Shown: piece by piece, positions 35,401 to 50,400 of the stretch | How the letters are laid out: the number at the start of each line of letters is the position of its first letter | How positions within the stretch are numbered: position 1 is the stretch's first letter | Source of the DNA: Mesaphorura yosii | Lineage: Eukaryota > Arthropoda > Collembola > Poduromorpha > Tullbergiidae | Length of the DNA stretch: 58,920 nt | Direction: 5' to 3' | Assembly: GCA_009869945.1 (NCBI GenBank) | Contig: WIXG01000424.1 | Span: 1-58,920 of the forward strand | Position numbers and translations under genes: made by a program | The notes under the pieces: generated by a model | The model's input: the letters and a program-made list of their open reading frames with translations, nothing else | Databases searched by the model: none | What the model was told of the DNA's origin: nothing

Positions 35401-38400
35401 CGGAGTACGGAATCGTATTTAGTATTCAAAGCAAGCGACTCTCATTTCTATTTCGCCATCTTCCTCACTGTCTGCCCCCTTCCCTTTCCTTTCGCAGGGT
35501 AAAATAAAAACAAGGCAACGAGGAAAGGACATTAACCTACATCACATTCGCATTATCATTACTATTATGACGAAGCAGAGAATTGCCATACAGAAGTGCG
35601 GAAATTCCGAGAGGAAGCGTATGTCCTTTATTAAGGAGCGTAAAATGAGCAATGTCAACTTCAAACACACCGTCTGTGAGTTGCAACTGCCAGATTGATA
35701 GGTTAAAAGTGTTCGCACGCAGCTCACAGACGGAAATGTTTAGATGTTTTACTTTACCGTGACACCGGTATATAGGAAAGGCTGAAAACTTGGTGTGTGT
35801 CACGATTTTGAAGTCGGTAAGTTCCAAACTTCTTATTGCATTTTATAGGTTCACAAAAGCGTGTGCAAAAAATTAAGGCTTGAAGTGCTCATTTGAAAAC
35901 GAGAAGCGCATTCGGGTTCATAGCCGTCGATTTCGGCATTGATTTATGCATGGGACCTAACTGAAGATCAAAGACAGCGACGAGCGCAAATGATACCGGT
36001 TAAAATCAACAACGTAGAATTGAGACGAAAGCAAGCGGAAGGTATGAAGGAGTAGAAGTAATAAAGATGGCGAAAAGGTTTATAGCATTTCAGAGCACAG
36101 TTTATGGCAGGCTAATGCAAGGCGGAAATTGGGACTAATTATAGTTAGCTTACTCAAAGAGAGTTGTTCGTGATTTCCAAACGGCATTTCGCGTCCATGT
36201 TTTTACTGCAAAATTTATCAAGATGAAGCACAGCAAAGTTGAAATGAAAGCCGACACGCTCTTTCTTGTTCCCAATTTCTTCCAGAGCAGTTCGATGCCA
36301 TGTGCAGTCAGAATGGATACCCCAATACTAAATAAACAGCGTATGAGAGGGTTTATAGTTTCAAGAGCAGTGAACGGCATACTTTGATCGCGCAGTCTCG
36401 ATTTATTTTGCCCTCGTTCAGACTTCTTTTTTCATAGAAAATTAAAATGTGAAAGTTGACCCTTTTTAAAAACTTCACAAGAACGTGTAACGTAAGCTTG
36501 GAAAAGTCTAGCATACTGTCGCGGTAAGAAACGAGACTTGATGCAAGAATGAGAGTGGAGGACATGGCGAAGAATGCGAGCATATGTAAATACCTGGGAG
36601 TGTACAAAACTCGTTCAGCTGCAACAAATCCGACGGGAAAAAGTAAATTAGATGCCGGAAGAAACGGAAGAGAGATAAAGAGAATAGCAACAAAGACGGT
36701 CTGCTGAGTCTTCCTTTTTCTTTCCTGCAACATACACAATAATATAAACATTTAGCTCCTTATCTGTTGTCTACACATGCACCGTGTTCACCGTGTTCAC
36801 CGCGCATGAATTCCGTTCCGTCGTCAATATTCCACTTTCATTCCTTAAAACAAAACCTCATTCTGAGGAACATATTTTCCGAGACAAGACATACGTGAAA
36901 CGATATACGAAGGACAAGACGCGAGCTGCACTGCGTTCTCTCTTGTCCCGTCGTTTTCGACTCTGTTCCATGACCGGTACGAGTGTAGATGTGGATATGT
37001 AAATGCCTTTGTGGCGTTAGTGTACGCAAGATGCAATAGACAACAATTCTAGGAAATAAAAGTGTCAGCGAATAAATGCTTTTCTCCGACCAGAACCTGC
37101 CTTGAGGAAGTCGTGAGTAAACAGAACGGCAAAGTGAGTACTGGTCACATGCACACGGCAGAGCAAAGAGAAGAAAAAGTGCATGTGAAATTGCTCCGGA
37201 TAATTTCCAACACACTTCCTATGCGCGCGGCATACGTAACTTCTTAAACGTCGACAGGCATACGAGATTATGTGCGGAATTGTCCACCAGCCAAATTTAA
37301 CTCTCACACGCCTGCACGAACGTATGAAGTCGGAAAAGCAATCTTGTCGTAAAATATTTTGTATGCATGCATGCTGGAGAAAAATTCGCAATTTCGTTCT
37401 CTCCGTTGCGAGAATCCACCCGTGGCAGTCCTCTTTTGCATAAGGATGAAAGGTGGCTGAATAGTACAAATGTTACGAGAAGCACATTTCGTCCGAAGTA
37501 AAAATATTCATTCGTGGACGTCGATCCTTCTCAATTTCAACCTCTGCCTAATTAAAAGAATTAACTTAATTGGAAAGAAAGTTTGACAATGTGATGTTTG
37601 CGCAATTCCCAGCATTACCTTCGTCTTTCCAGAGAAATATGCTTTCTGTGCTAGGCTGAAGGTAAGCCAACGAGGGTGAGAAAGCACGACATATTCATTC
37701 CAGCCAGCGGGCACAAGTTGAAAATATAAACAGACGCAATTGTTTATGATGTTGTCGGATCGCGGGCTGACTCATGAAGGAAGAGAAATATAAAATAGGT
37801 GTTTCCTGAATGGAAATGAAAAGGACTGGCTCAATATGCATTTCGCAGTAGTTCAAGTGAAGAGCAGAGATTAAGGGAAAGCCAACAAAAGATGATGAAT
37901 TTTGTTGTTACTTGGCTGCATCCCTGAGAAATATGAACGAAAGTATGAAAACGGTTTATGGTACTAAATATTACAAGACAAAGCACGAATAAAAAAGGTT
38001 TATCTTAAGTGATTCGCTTCTTTTCTCTCCTGCATTCTTTCTGCATCTTTTCCGGGCTTTTTTGCGTTTTGCTCGTCTCAGCGAGCAACTGCCCACGGTT
38101 TTCTCAACGGTAGAATGCTTTGAAGAAAAAGTAAACCTTTGAAAAAGATATGAAAAGTCTTTCAAGCAAACCAAAATGTTATATTATTATGTTGGAAGAA
38201 GGTTGAATTCTTTGCTTCTTCTTTGCTACACAAAATGTTTATTGCGATCTGTTGTACAGTACACTGAGAATTTTTATTTTACTTTTCCCCATTGCACTTG
38301 TGACATACTTATTCCGTATTATGGAGAATGGCCCGTGATCCGGCTGACAAAAATTCCTGGTGCTAGGATATTGTGAAAAAATTGGGATGAAAATGGTCTC

Positions 38401-41400
38401 TTATAAAGCGCTTATCTTCTTTGAACACTGTACAACGCGTAGGAGAAAGTCTGTACGAGTGCAGTGGGATCATTCCGCTCCGTGCTCGTGCTTATGCTCA
38501 TGGTAAGGACATTGGATAAAAATATTATTATGGAAAGCTTCCTCAGCTTCACTCTTTGGTCCCGAGATAAATAGAGTAATGTAGTGGTTAGTGAGAGTCG
38601 CACGTCGAGTTATTTGGAATCAACTCATATCACCAACACGAGTCTCACGTATAAATACCTCTAGCTCGAACCAGTTCCAGCCAGATGAACAGGAATAACA
38701 GCGCATTACATAGAAGAAAGCGGCCAAAGCTTTAACCGGTCAGTGAAATCGTTCGAACTATTGAATTATAATAGGGTTAAAATTATTCAGAAGTTTAAAA
38801 TGTTGATTTCAGCGTTGACACCGTAATAATTTGAGCGCTGAACTTATAATCCTAAAAGCTTTGAACATACAAAATCATGAAAATGTTATTTGAAATATTG
38901 AAAACTTGGTAAGGAAATGAAAATAAAAATACACAGTCATTGTCCATTTAGTTGTGCGTTTAACATTGCCTGTCAGAAAACGTCTCTCATTTTGTCTCGA
39001 ATTAATTACTCATCTGAATCTGATACTGACCAAGATGAGGAGGCTAATCAAGAACAGAAACCGAAGAGAACTCGAGTTATTATGAACTGGGTTGAAAAAG
39101 AAAGATTCTACAACAAAGCCGAAGCCATGGCGAAGATAGAGAGACAATGGTCAGTGCTTACGAAAAATACCAGTCAGGATGGTGACCACGTCATCTACTA
39201 TTGCAAAGAACATGGGGAAAATGCCTCGCAAGGTGTAAATGATTTTACCCAAGCAACAATCAAGATATGCTATACTTCGAAAACGAGGCCTTTGTACATG
39301 ATGGTGGCAAGACTACCGTTTATCAATGGGTTAAGTCAAAGCCGCAACTCCTGTCCGAGAATATTAATCCTTCTCAACATTATATCTATACTTCTGTGGC
39401 ACAAAACGGATCTGTCAACAAGGCTTCATCCAAAATTTTTACGACTAATTTCAAATCATTTGACACATCCAAGAAGGCATTTTTTTCGAAATACAGAATT
39501 TCCTTGTCTCAGCGACTGGAAAAATTCTTCATGCATATGTCCCTTCTTCCTTAAAAATTTTAAATGCAAACATTTTTGCGATCACAGTTTCCAATCAACT
39601 GGCAGTATTTCCTGATAGTGCAAAAAATGTCCCAATTGGTCAAAAGAGAAAGCGAGGCTGACCGAAAGGAACAACAAAGGCTTTGAATATGAAAATGGAC
39701 AATTTCTTAAAGTTGTTCTCATTGTTTAAATATTATTTCCTGTGCTTACGTTTTCAACTCCTGCTTAATTTTTAATTATTCATTTCTAAATAAAAGTGAC
39801 ATCGTTCAAATTATTATATTTTCAACGCTCAAATCCAGATTTTCAAATTCCAAGTAATTACCACCCATTATAATATGAGCCTTCCTAATAGTAAAATTAA
39901 TTCTGGGAAACCTGACTAATGGTAGATATTTTAGTGGTTTGCTTATTAGGTATTCAACACAGTGCAGTTTGGTTTCCCTAATCTTTATTTCATTCAGAGT
40001 TCATATTTCTCGAACTCAAATTTGATGTAAGTAAAGATTGCAGCTTAAAACTAGAGCACGAGTGTAAACTGACTAGCAGCTCTTTACACAATCGCGCCAC
40101 ATCGGAGCATTAATATCACGAAGCAGTTACAGCTAGCTTCTACCTTGACGAAGCACTGGGCACAGAGGCAAAAGTAGAGTGAGTAAAAAATCCCAGTTGA
40201 AAGATTTCTTAGGTCCCACAGGGATTCCACCAATGGAATTGATCCCATTTGCCAGTCGTAGCTGAGATTAGATGGGCACAACAGCAACCAGGTATTGAAG
40301 ACCGGAAGAAATGCGTAAGTGAGCAGCCTGCAAAAAACGGAAACAAAACATGACTGGAAAGTCGTAGAAGGTATCTGCGAGCTGGCGATCGCTGGTATTA
40401 CACCCTCGACAAAATGAAAATGGCCATCATTTACGTAGCAAGAAATTTATACCACTTTTCCAGGTCTTGCGGATTGTACAAGCCCGCATTTAACCCAAAC
40501 ATCGAAGTAAGTGAATAAGTGAAAGGGAACACGAGGAAAGAAGAATGAATGCTTTTCTAAAGATTTAAACATTCATTTTTACAAATGGGCTTTATGTTTT
40601 TCTTCCTCTTTGCCGCTTTCTCTCCTCGTAGTCACTGCATGAGTTCAGGTACCCTCCGACTATCTGATTTTAAGTGTGAAAATGTTTTTTGGCTAGAAAG
40701 AGAGTCAAGTGAAGTGTCGGAGTTCTTAAATGGATTTGAGTATTAAAAGTACGTGATGTTCCCGAAATGTGCAGTGTTGAGTGGTGCCCGTAATTCTTCG
40801 TGTGATGTATATTCGTCCCTGAAGAGATCAAAGTGAAAGATTTTAGTCTGATTTTTCCTCACCTCCTCTCCTTATTTACTTGGTAGTCTTTCGTCTCACA
40901 CTTTATTCAATGCCTTCTCACGCCTTCGGATCTTTGTATACATAAATACATAAACAATGCACTCTTTCTTCCGTCTTGCAAGTCGAGGGAACGCGCTCGT
41001 GCCTGGCAGGAGCGCTCAAGTATTTATGCAGCCGACATTTTATCTGCCAATTGGCGAAAGTACCCCACGGGGCAGACCAGGAGATAAGAAAAGAAAGTTA
41101 AGTTATTTTGCTGATAATTTCCTGTGTGTCAAGAAAGCTGGTCAAGACAAACGGCAAAAATCCGAAAATAATAGGATGAATTATTGTATATAATGTTACT
41201 AACGCTTTCCCTGAGCAAGGAATTTAGTGCTTACACCAGGCTTCCAAAAGGCTTTTACCTCGTCATGTTGGACTGCGAAGACGCCGCTGGATTATCTTGC
41301 TGGCTGAATCTTGGAAATGTTCCGTTCATAATGGCGAGACGGAAAGACAGACTGATAAGCAGCTGGAAATTAGAAAAGGCGACTGTCACTGTGTTAGAAA

Positions 41401-44400
41401 TAGCACACAAATATCAATTCAAATATTGTATGGAATTTAATGGAATTAATACTAGCCACATTCGCACAGATTTCAATTTGTTGGAGCAGAGCTTGAGCCG
41501 TGTTTAGCGATTCAACTTACCAAAGTACACATGAAGGTGAATCGTCGTCTCAGGTTACATTGTGGTTGATCCTCAACTTTTCTAAGAAACCATCTAGAAA
41601 GAACAAAAGGCAGAGCTCAAATGAGTTTCATCAACTATTTACAAGACCAAATACGTGCAGGAAAAGTACAACCAGCTGCTTGCCTTGATAAGCGAGGAAG
41701 GGAAACTGGGTCACTCACATGGTTAACTAAATTAATAATTCAAAACAAAGCCATTGACTGACTCTTTTCGAAATGCGAGGATGATGAATGCGAAAGCTCA
41801 GAGTAAATAAATAATTTCATCGGCAGTCACCCGAGCTCTGTTCGTGTTTATGTGATTACTCGTCGTGGCATGAGAGTGAGCAATTTTGCTTTTGCATTCG
41901 AGCCAGATCAATATTAACGAGTCAGAGCGGAGACGCCAAATAAGAAGCGGTCTCCGCTGTGAGGAAGTAATTAATTTCAAGAATCGTGCGGTATTTATGC
42001 TTGATAAAACGCAAAAGGACAATAAAATTAATGGGAGAGAAAATTGGTCAGTTCGAGTAAACGTTCAAGCAAGTGGAGACTTCGTCAATATATGAAATAT
42101 TACAGAGAAAGAAAATTGGATCGTGAGTCAATAAAAGTCTACAAAGTAGTACAACGCGACGCGGCACACCAAAAACCAGGGGAAATACGTGCGGTTACGC
42201 AACTCGCTTTCTCCTTTGATGTGTTCGCAATACCTGCGCCGAGGCTAAACCGGCTAAACCCAAACTGTCGTAATATTTTGACAACAACAATTTCTGGTGG
42301 CTGTCCTTTGCGAAATACGCGCTCTAGTACGCTTACGCATAAGTCGAGCCGCAATTCTTTGCCCGTCCAAAGTAATAATAACATTGAATGTTGAACATTT
42401 ATGAGCTAATCAAATTATAAGAGAGAAATTCGCCGGGCCATGCATACTGCAATCATACTGGATGGATACATTACAGTCGTCTATAATATCTGTGAACTGA
42501 CTCGTCCCTCGCTCCGTTCGTCGATTTCTAATAAACTCTCAATTTAATATATTGGCGTTTGGAATATTTATTACTTGGATGAATGACTGCGCTCGACTGC
42601 CTTTTATGCTCCATAAAGTTGGAATCTCCGTCCCTTAGGTTTCGTGTACCCGCTGTTTCGCAATAAAAGGAAATTGTCAAAAGGATTAAAAGTCAGTCGC
42701 TATTCGCTTAAATAAAAGATTCGCGTTCTTTTCCACTTCCTTCCGACACACCGTCAAGTAAGACAAACTCAGAAAGAGAAATTCGTTGCGCAATTCAGCT
42801 GGACATGTGAAGACTGAATGCGAGCCGGGTAAGTTGGTTGAGTTGGGAGCAAATAAACCTGGTGTCAGTGCCACTTCTTGTCAACTGTCTCGGCTTGGTG
42901 TTCGTTGCTATTCTTGCTTAGACTTTGCACGAGACCAGAAAGCGAACTTAGGGATTAGAGAAATGAACGTTGGGGAGACGAGCGTGTGACCCTCCGATGC
43001 ACTCTTTTGTAATTACATTAGCATTTGGTGGTGCTAATACGATAAAATAACGGGGAGCAGCATAGAACTGCTCACTTACCTCTTGACAATATCCATATGA
43101 ATATATAAATCATAAAGTACGTTGATCGCCATTATTGTAATTCCCGTTTCTTTGGCCAGCATAGCGGCACATCCGACAAATCCCGACATAATGATTCCCC
43201 AGCCCAATCCTTTTGAGTTCGTGTGATGATGGCGCTGCGCCTCAATAGCCCTTTAATAACGACAGACCAAGATAGAGTTGGAATTAATGACGAGTTCAAG
43301 TAAGCACAATAAATTGTCATAATTTGAGGTTTTATGTCAAGTTGGCATGCATGGTTGCATCGAAACCACCAACGGCTCCTCGTTTCCCAAGGACTCGTGG
43401 TGTGGATGGTTCAGAATAAATCATGCCCCACAGCACTTAACATTAGTAACATTTTGCTAATAATTGAAGTATATTATGGAATTCAATGGTTTATGAGTAA
43501 AATGGATAAACGACATCGAATAGGAAATGCAAATTGTGTCTGCCTCGTTCTCGGATGAAATGGAATCAGATTACGCCGTTGTGTGTGCTCAGAGCAATGG
43601 AGAAGCGGAAGAGGATATTAATTTTATGTACTCTGTCGGCTGTAAGCTCTCATGTGAAGGATTCAGTCGACAAGAGAAAGCGAAAAAGGTATTACGGACG
43701 GATCCGCTCTGCGAGGACTTACTCAGCCCGGTGGGTACGAAAGAAAAAGTGTAACTCTTGAACGAGGCATTGGCATGGTGTGTTAGTTGAGACCGTTCAT
43801 GTTCATGAGGTCTTTGGTGAAAGCAGAGAATGAAAAACCCAAAAGTGTGTTTTAGCATCCACACTCGACGGAGTGCGGCAAGTAAACAAAGTTTAAATAG
43901 AAAACCCATGATCATAATGCTCCTCGTGATAATCATGATGATATTATTACGCACTCGTCTACAAACAAGTGCATGCTTCTTGAACTTACTTGGTGTAGAG
44001 AAGAAATGAGATGAGCATCAAGAAACAACTCATAACATCCGATCTCCCCGTTATCCCGGCAACCTATTTGAACCATTAATTTGCATGATTATGCATTCCA
44101 TTCGCACACACACCAATAAATTTAAGCAACATTTATTCCATGAAAACACATTTCACCGGCCTATGCGACAGCAAGGCACGTAGCCGGCAAATAAGCAAAA
44201 CGTAATGAGGACAAGGAATGGAGGGGTACTTTCATTCAGCCGTCGGATATTCATGCTATAAAATTAAAGTAAGGTGCACAACATCTTTAAACAAAGGCGC
44301 AAGTATAATGAACGTCGTCATAAAATTGGATGCTTAGGAATGAAAAAAGTCACTGAAAAATTTAGCAGTACTACTAGGAAAATTCATATGAATTATAAGG

Positions 44401-47400
44401 ACTGATTTCACACATTTGGGCGTTAGACCCCGTCCGACGCTGGAATGTCACCACGCATTTGCCACTCTCATCCGTCGTATCATAGTTCTCAATTACAATT
44501 AAGGTAAGATTCAAATGTTGCCTGTAGTAGAATCAGATTCATTCAACCAAGTAGCTTTTAGGACGTGAATCAACCCAACAAATTTGCTTGACGCGCTTAA
44601 AACATTGGATGAGGCAAATCGCTAGAAGAAAGGGGAAAAGGGTACAGGAAGAAATCCGTGCTGTTTGAAAATGCAAATTCTGTCGGATTAGATTCAATCA
44701 ATACTCAGCTGAGTTGACTAAAACCGAAGGAAAGCAGAAAACCGGAAGACGGACAGGCGTCGCTTTCACTGTGCACGTCGTGGAGATGTGCATCGTTGAT
44801 AATATGATACACGTGCATTCAGATTCGAACCCACGATGGCTAAGCCCCCAGTTTCCAGTGAATGGTATGGCTGAACTATTTTCTAACGATTATTATATCG
44901 ACTGGAAGTATTTATGTGAACATTAAAGGAACTTGTAGCGTAAAGGACGAAGAAGCTGACATGAAAGCTCATCTCTCCTGCCTCCATAACTGTCACCATC
45001 GTCATTTTATGAATAAGTAAAGTATTTGTGGAAGGTCGCTAGACATTAGCACAACGCTTTCATCTTCCCAGACTATTCTGGTTTCAAGTGCGCAATCTGT
45101 GCGCTGGGAAAGTTGTGTTCTGAAGGAAGATTTTATGTGGACAATTTATTTTTAGTATTTTGGTGGCTGATATGCAAAATAATCTTCAGCATGGTACATT
45201 TATATTTATAGCGCAGTCTAATTTAAATTATGTGCAAATGTGCAGACACATTAAAACCCGTTTCCAAACCCATCAGTTGAGACTATCAGAGTAAACTGTG
45301 ATGTGGTCGTGGTATCCTGCGAGGAAGGCAGGAAGGAAGGACGGAACAGAGAGCGGGTTCAGGAGACAGACACGGACGAGCGGACAACAGAGTCAAGCGA
45401 ATGGAAATTCGAGGAGAAAAGTTTTTGGCACGCAACACGCGACTCGAGCAAGAGACAAGCGAAGAGCGAAAGAACTTACGGCTTCTGTGTGAATGGGATG
45501 AAGAGCGAAAATGGCACTGGTCGTGAGACAGCTGGGGAAACTCATCTGAAGTACATCACTAGTCATAAATAGTACCAAAACAGAAACACACGCGTGAATC
45601 CCAACGTTCGTCACATGAAACCAAAAGGCACTCATTTCTTTGGTCATCGCAAAATTCCACCTGCAAAGAAAGAAAATCAAATTCAGTAATATTTAATTTA
45701 ACGTCGTTGCAATGAAATGAAGAAATCTGATACCACATCTTATTAAACCAAATTCACTGCCTCTTGTACGTAGTCTGTAATAGAGTCTAATAAGTTATTA
45801 GTTTAGCCAATTTCATCTTTCATCATTCTCCAGAATTCATTCCTCCCCCCCAATTCACATCCCATGAAGTGAAATTCGTAATCCTAGTACAATGTATCTT
45901 AACTAGGGATTGACGGTAGAAGCTTTGAGTACAGAGTGTATTTGTGGTGGTCAAAACAATTCACACTATTCTAGCCTGCCTAAGTCTTTGTGAAGGAGAA
46001 CGTAAACTGAGCAGAGAGAAGATTAAGATGGAGTGATTATATATGTACATGGTCGCCCATGACTGGTGTATTATGGTATGAAAGGAGGTTTAAGACTTGG
46101 GTATTCTGGCGGAGCAGAGTAAAGCCGCCGCCGATATTTTGAAAACAGAAAAGAAAGCTGATGAAAGACCAATTTCCTTAAACGCAGTCCGTGTTTTCGG
46201 ATCGTTTCATGATTCAAGTCAATGAATTAAGATGAGGAAGAAGAAAAGAAATAAAAAGGGGGAAACGGCAAAGAAAAAGACATCACGTAAAGTTGCACTC
46301 GTTCGAGCAACAACTGACCATGCCAGACCACAACCAGCCGACCACATGTAACAGTAATACACTGGCTGACATTCCTCTCGAGCAACGTCGCAACGAGAAA
46401 GAAATCGAGAACCGCTGCCCGAAGAAGGAAATCTATGGCACATAAATGAAAATACCCAATACTCTGGGTCTTGGGGATAATACAGCCGTGGACAAACATG
46501 TCCGTCACGTCCCCGTCCTTCCGTTCTCATTTACGAAGCCGATCCATTACGATCACTGGAGTTGACATCATACTATTAAACTATTGTGCAGGGTAGATCT
46601 TACTCGACCGTTATATTACTCTTTTATTCATTACATTCCACGAGCCACGATGTCTACTCCACTTTTATCAATTCGATCAATTCCATTCAAAACAGCCGAA
46701 CCCTCTGACTACTACAAAGGTTTGCCCTTCTGACTTAGGATCATGTTACGCAAACAACAAATTGGCAAATGGTCAAAGGTTGCAGCGCTTTTCTTTTCTT
46801 AGAGATCTGCTGGCAACCAACCGCCATCGTTATTAGTGCAGTCAGGACAATAACAGTTTAAATGGATGTCATAATGTCTGGATGAGAAATTGGGTCAGTG
46901 CCTATTACAGTAATAACATAATTAAAATCAACGCTCACAGAATTCTTGATAATGCAATACCATCTTGTTTACATGGTGAAGAAACGCCCAAGTCGAGTCG
47001 TCAGCAAACGACTATCGATTCAGCTTCACTGTATGCAGGCTGCAACTGCGTAATCCATACTCGGTCTGCTCTCTTCTCTTCTGCCATCTGCATTCCGCAG
47101 TCAGTAGCAATCTGTGCGTTGTACAGATAAGACGTGTGGTAGGGGATTCTCTTCATCTCGGTTCAAAATTTTGGCAGTCGAAAATTAATTAATTTAACAT
47201 CAGTAACTGTGATTTAAGGTAATCAGACTTACTAAATACTTGGTTAGAGTAACTTAATTTAAGTTGGTGTAACTATCTCCCTGTTCTGTGATTTTATTTA
47301 GAATTTCGACTCGCTCTGCCAAATACCTGGTTAGGCTGTGGTGAAAGTCAAGACCAGTGAAGGACACAAGATTCTTATCAAGGAGTACCGGGTCACTATG

Positions 47401-50400
47401 CCCATGACCAATGATGAGATCCAAAGAGTCCAGCTCTACACCGTTACAGAAGCCCCTCTCACTGAAACTGGAGGTGGTGAAGGGATTCAAATTGTCCGGA
47501 ATGAACCATTTCGTGATCACCGATTATTCTTCGATCATGCTGACGCGGACAGTAGGCATTCAAGATCTATCACTTAAAAAGCCGCATCCATACATTCATT
47601 CGTTTGAGGATTCCTCTAGGTAAGAGCAGGGAGGAATTGGGAGACGGCCACCCAAGTTAGGGTTCAGCTTACCAGACTATTGCCTATCCTTCTACTTGAA
47701 GTCAACCAGAAGTAGTACTTCCACTAAATCAGTCTCGAATTTGTAATTGGTATTGGTAGGGGCTAGTCTTCTTCACGAAGAAGCATGGAATGAATTTCCA
47801 TACGTCCGCATTGTTGTCGCTAACCAGGATTACATGTAGGAGAATTTCCGTATTTGTGTGGAGACTTTGCATGTGGATAATAATTGTGCAAACCAAGAAA
47901 ATTTTCATCGCTTGAAACCAGCCCTTTTGAAGGACCATGAAGTTATTCGGATTGATATTGTCGACAGCGTTACATCTATTGACTAAACCGTTGATACCGA
48001 TCCGACTAAATTTCATACAACCAAGTAAGTTCAACGCTATCAAGATCAATATAAGGACCCAGTCTGACATAAGCTGGAGCCAGCTTCTAGGTTGATTCAT
48101 CTTTATTGTAGAACTGATCGTAGACCACTGACCAAAGGTTAGGTGAAGAGTTGCACTTCCGTCATGACTTGCTACAAGTTGGTTACAGTGAAATTCAAGT
48201 GGTTTTAATTTACCGGATCTATGCAAAAGTTCCTTCATTAGGCTCATGTGTTCAACTTCCATCCTCAGATGTTTTGTTGGATGGATATATGGATTGATAT
48301 GAGCATGGACGGCATTCCAGCTCATGAAGAAGTCAAAACTAAAAAAAGGCTAACAGACGCAATAAAACTGACGTCAGCTGTTTTTTAACTCTAGTCAATT
48401 CTTAATTATTTCACTGATGATTAAAGTGCAGTTCTAAATTCCGATTTTTAATGCCAGTGGTTAAATTCTGTAATCCGATGGCACATCACATTTTTCAGTT
48501 AAACCGAATTAAATCTGTGATATAGCCACCACAAGTCGGAGCCTACTCAACCGGTAAATCCGGTACCTCGCATTCAGCACCTGGCGCCTGCAATCCGGTT
48601 TCTTATGTGACACAAAGCGCTTGTCCCGACCAGCCAGTCACAGTTTGGTTGGTTGGCCCTCATCATTATCGGCGGAGAGACAAGTGCCCCTCCCAATGAC
48701 CAATGGACCTCCCAAACTCAGTTCGAGCCCGTCAACTCATCGAGCTCGCATCACCCCCGCATTTGTGACGTTTACGAGTTTCGACAACTTAGGTTCCAGA
48801 TATTAATGCTCCAACCATCTTAACATATGAGATAATTTGATTTGTACAAATATCAAATCTCTGAAACTTAGGACACTCAAGGACTCAATCGGCAATGGAG
48901 AGTCAAGGAATCCTCTATAACCTAAGCTGGTTGAATTGAATTTGAATTACTAGGAAAAGGCGTTTTATTTCTGATGTCGGGAGTAGCTCGAATGAATGGC
49001 CTTGTCGTGCTTACGGTAGGAGTTTGCTTTCTGCCTTTCATAAAATACAAATCTCCAGGAATAATAAAGTTGTGTCGTCTTATTGACTTTTTGTAGTCAT
49101 GATACGGCAATATCATTACGAAGTATTCTGCCGAAAAAGTGCATCAACAATAACGGTTCTCTTCACAAAGCCGGTAGCTTCTGCCAGCATGTGATAAAAA
49201 AATGACCACCACATTTCATTTCAATGGTCATCCCACCAGTCAGTCAGTCAATGATGCAGGTTTTAAAGAAACAGTTTGAGTTTCACTCCGCTTTGTCTTT
49301 CCTTCCTTCCATGCGCTTTCTGCTTCAGCCGGCCAAGTAGTTGCATGTATCACTAAATCTATTACGCGAAGAGCTCGAGCAGTATCACTGAATGGGTTTA
49401 ATATATCAAGAAGGATATAAAATATATTTATGATTTTATTTCTTTCTTGTTTCGCTTTCTCCAATAGACTGCAGAACAGAAACAAAGACTGTAAATCATT
49501 GACTAGCTCCAAAGCCACCATTGAATAACCTGAGCCACAACTAACTCAAACCGATCCAGTAAGTACTCGCACAATCTCTGCTCCACTCGGAGATAGATTA
49601 CTCCATTTGCTCCCAGTAACTGCACCTTGTAGTGTTCATTTCAATGCAGTGCAGCGATCCGCTGCTCAGTTCCCAGATTTATTTCCACATTTCTCTGTCC
49701 AGACTTGGGTCAATATCAATAAGCTGTACTTATATTGCGATACAATGCCTTTTGTTTCTCTCGGTACTCAGACGGGCACTTCTACTTTCTAATAAATTAA
49801 ATCACGTCTGATTCTCGACCAACAATTCCCGGCGCCAACAGTCGATCGAGACGGATAATCTTTCAAATTCTGTGTTATTTTCCTGCAACAACTTTATAAT
49901 GTGATTTTGAAATATATAGATAGTAATTTACAAACAACCCAATCCACCAAGTCATGCGTCTGAAAGTTTTTTGTATGAAACATCAATCTTACCGTTCTGG
50001 CGAACTGAAAGCATTTGTGGTTCGATTGTGAATCTAAAAACGGGTTCATTTATCAACACACACAACAAGGCAATCACAAAGATTGGACACGCTCTGACAC
50101 TTTTCAGGTTCCAAAACTTTGCCAGTAGGTACTTCATATGTTGTGGATTGCAAAATACAAGTAGCCTTTTGTATTGACGTATAATTCGAATAAATCAAGA
50201 GTCAGAAAGCGATGTGTAGAGTTGGAAAATGAAGAATTGACGAAGGTAAAGAATTATGGGCATTAACGTTTAACCTTGTACAATTCATTGTTGGATGCGA
50301 ACTTCGAACCAGTACTGGATCCAGTCAACATTCCTCCCGTTGGTTCGATAGATAGCCTGCAAACGGTAGCAGAGTCTTCTCAAAAGGCGAATGAGTGTAA

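Noticed and set aside
36838..37469. Overlapping minus-strand frames of 125 and 134 codons
   Set aside because: No domain; they lie between TMTC1 exons 5 and 6, and including them would break the conserved junction FVK to ERKRKTQQ.
43589..43954. Minus-strand open frame of 121 codons in TMTC1 intron 3
   Set aside because: No family motif, no matching splice phase with the neighbouring exons, low-information sequence.
44818..44850. Pol III B-box-like GGTTCGAATC on minus
   Set aside because: The flanking bases do not pair as a T stem and no cloverleaf forms.
47729..48325. Minus-strand open frame of 198 codons
   Set aside because: The plus strand here reads as a decayed PITP; the minus frame is its antisense and has no domain of its own.
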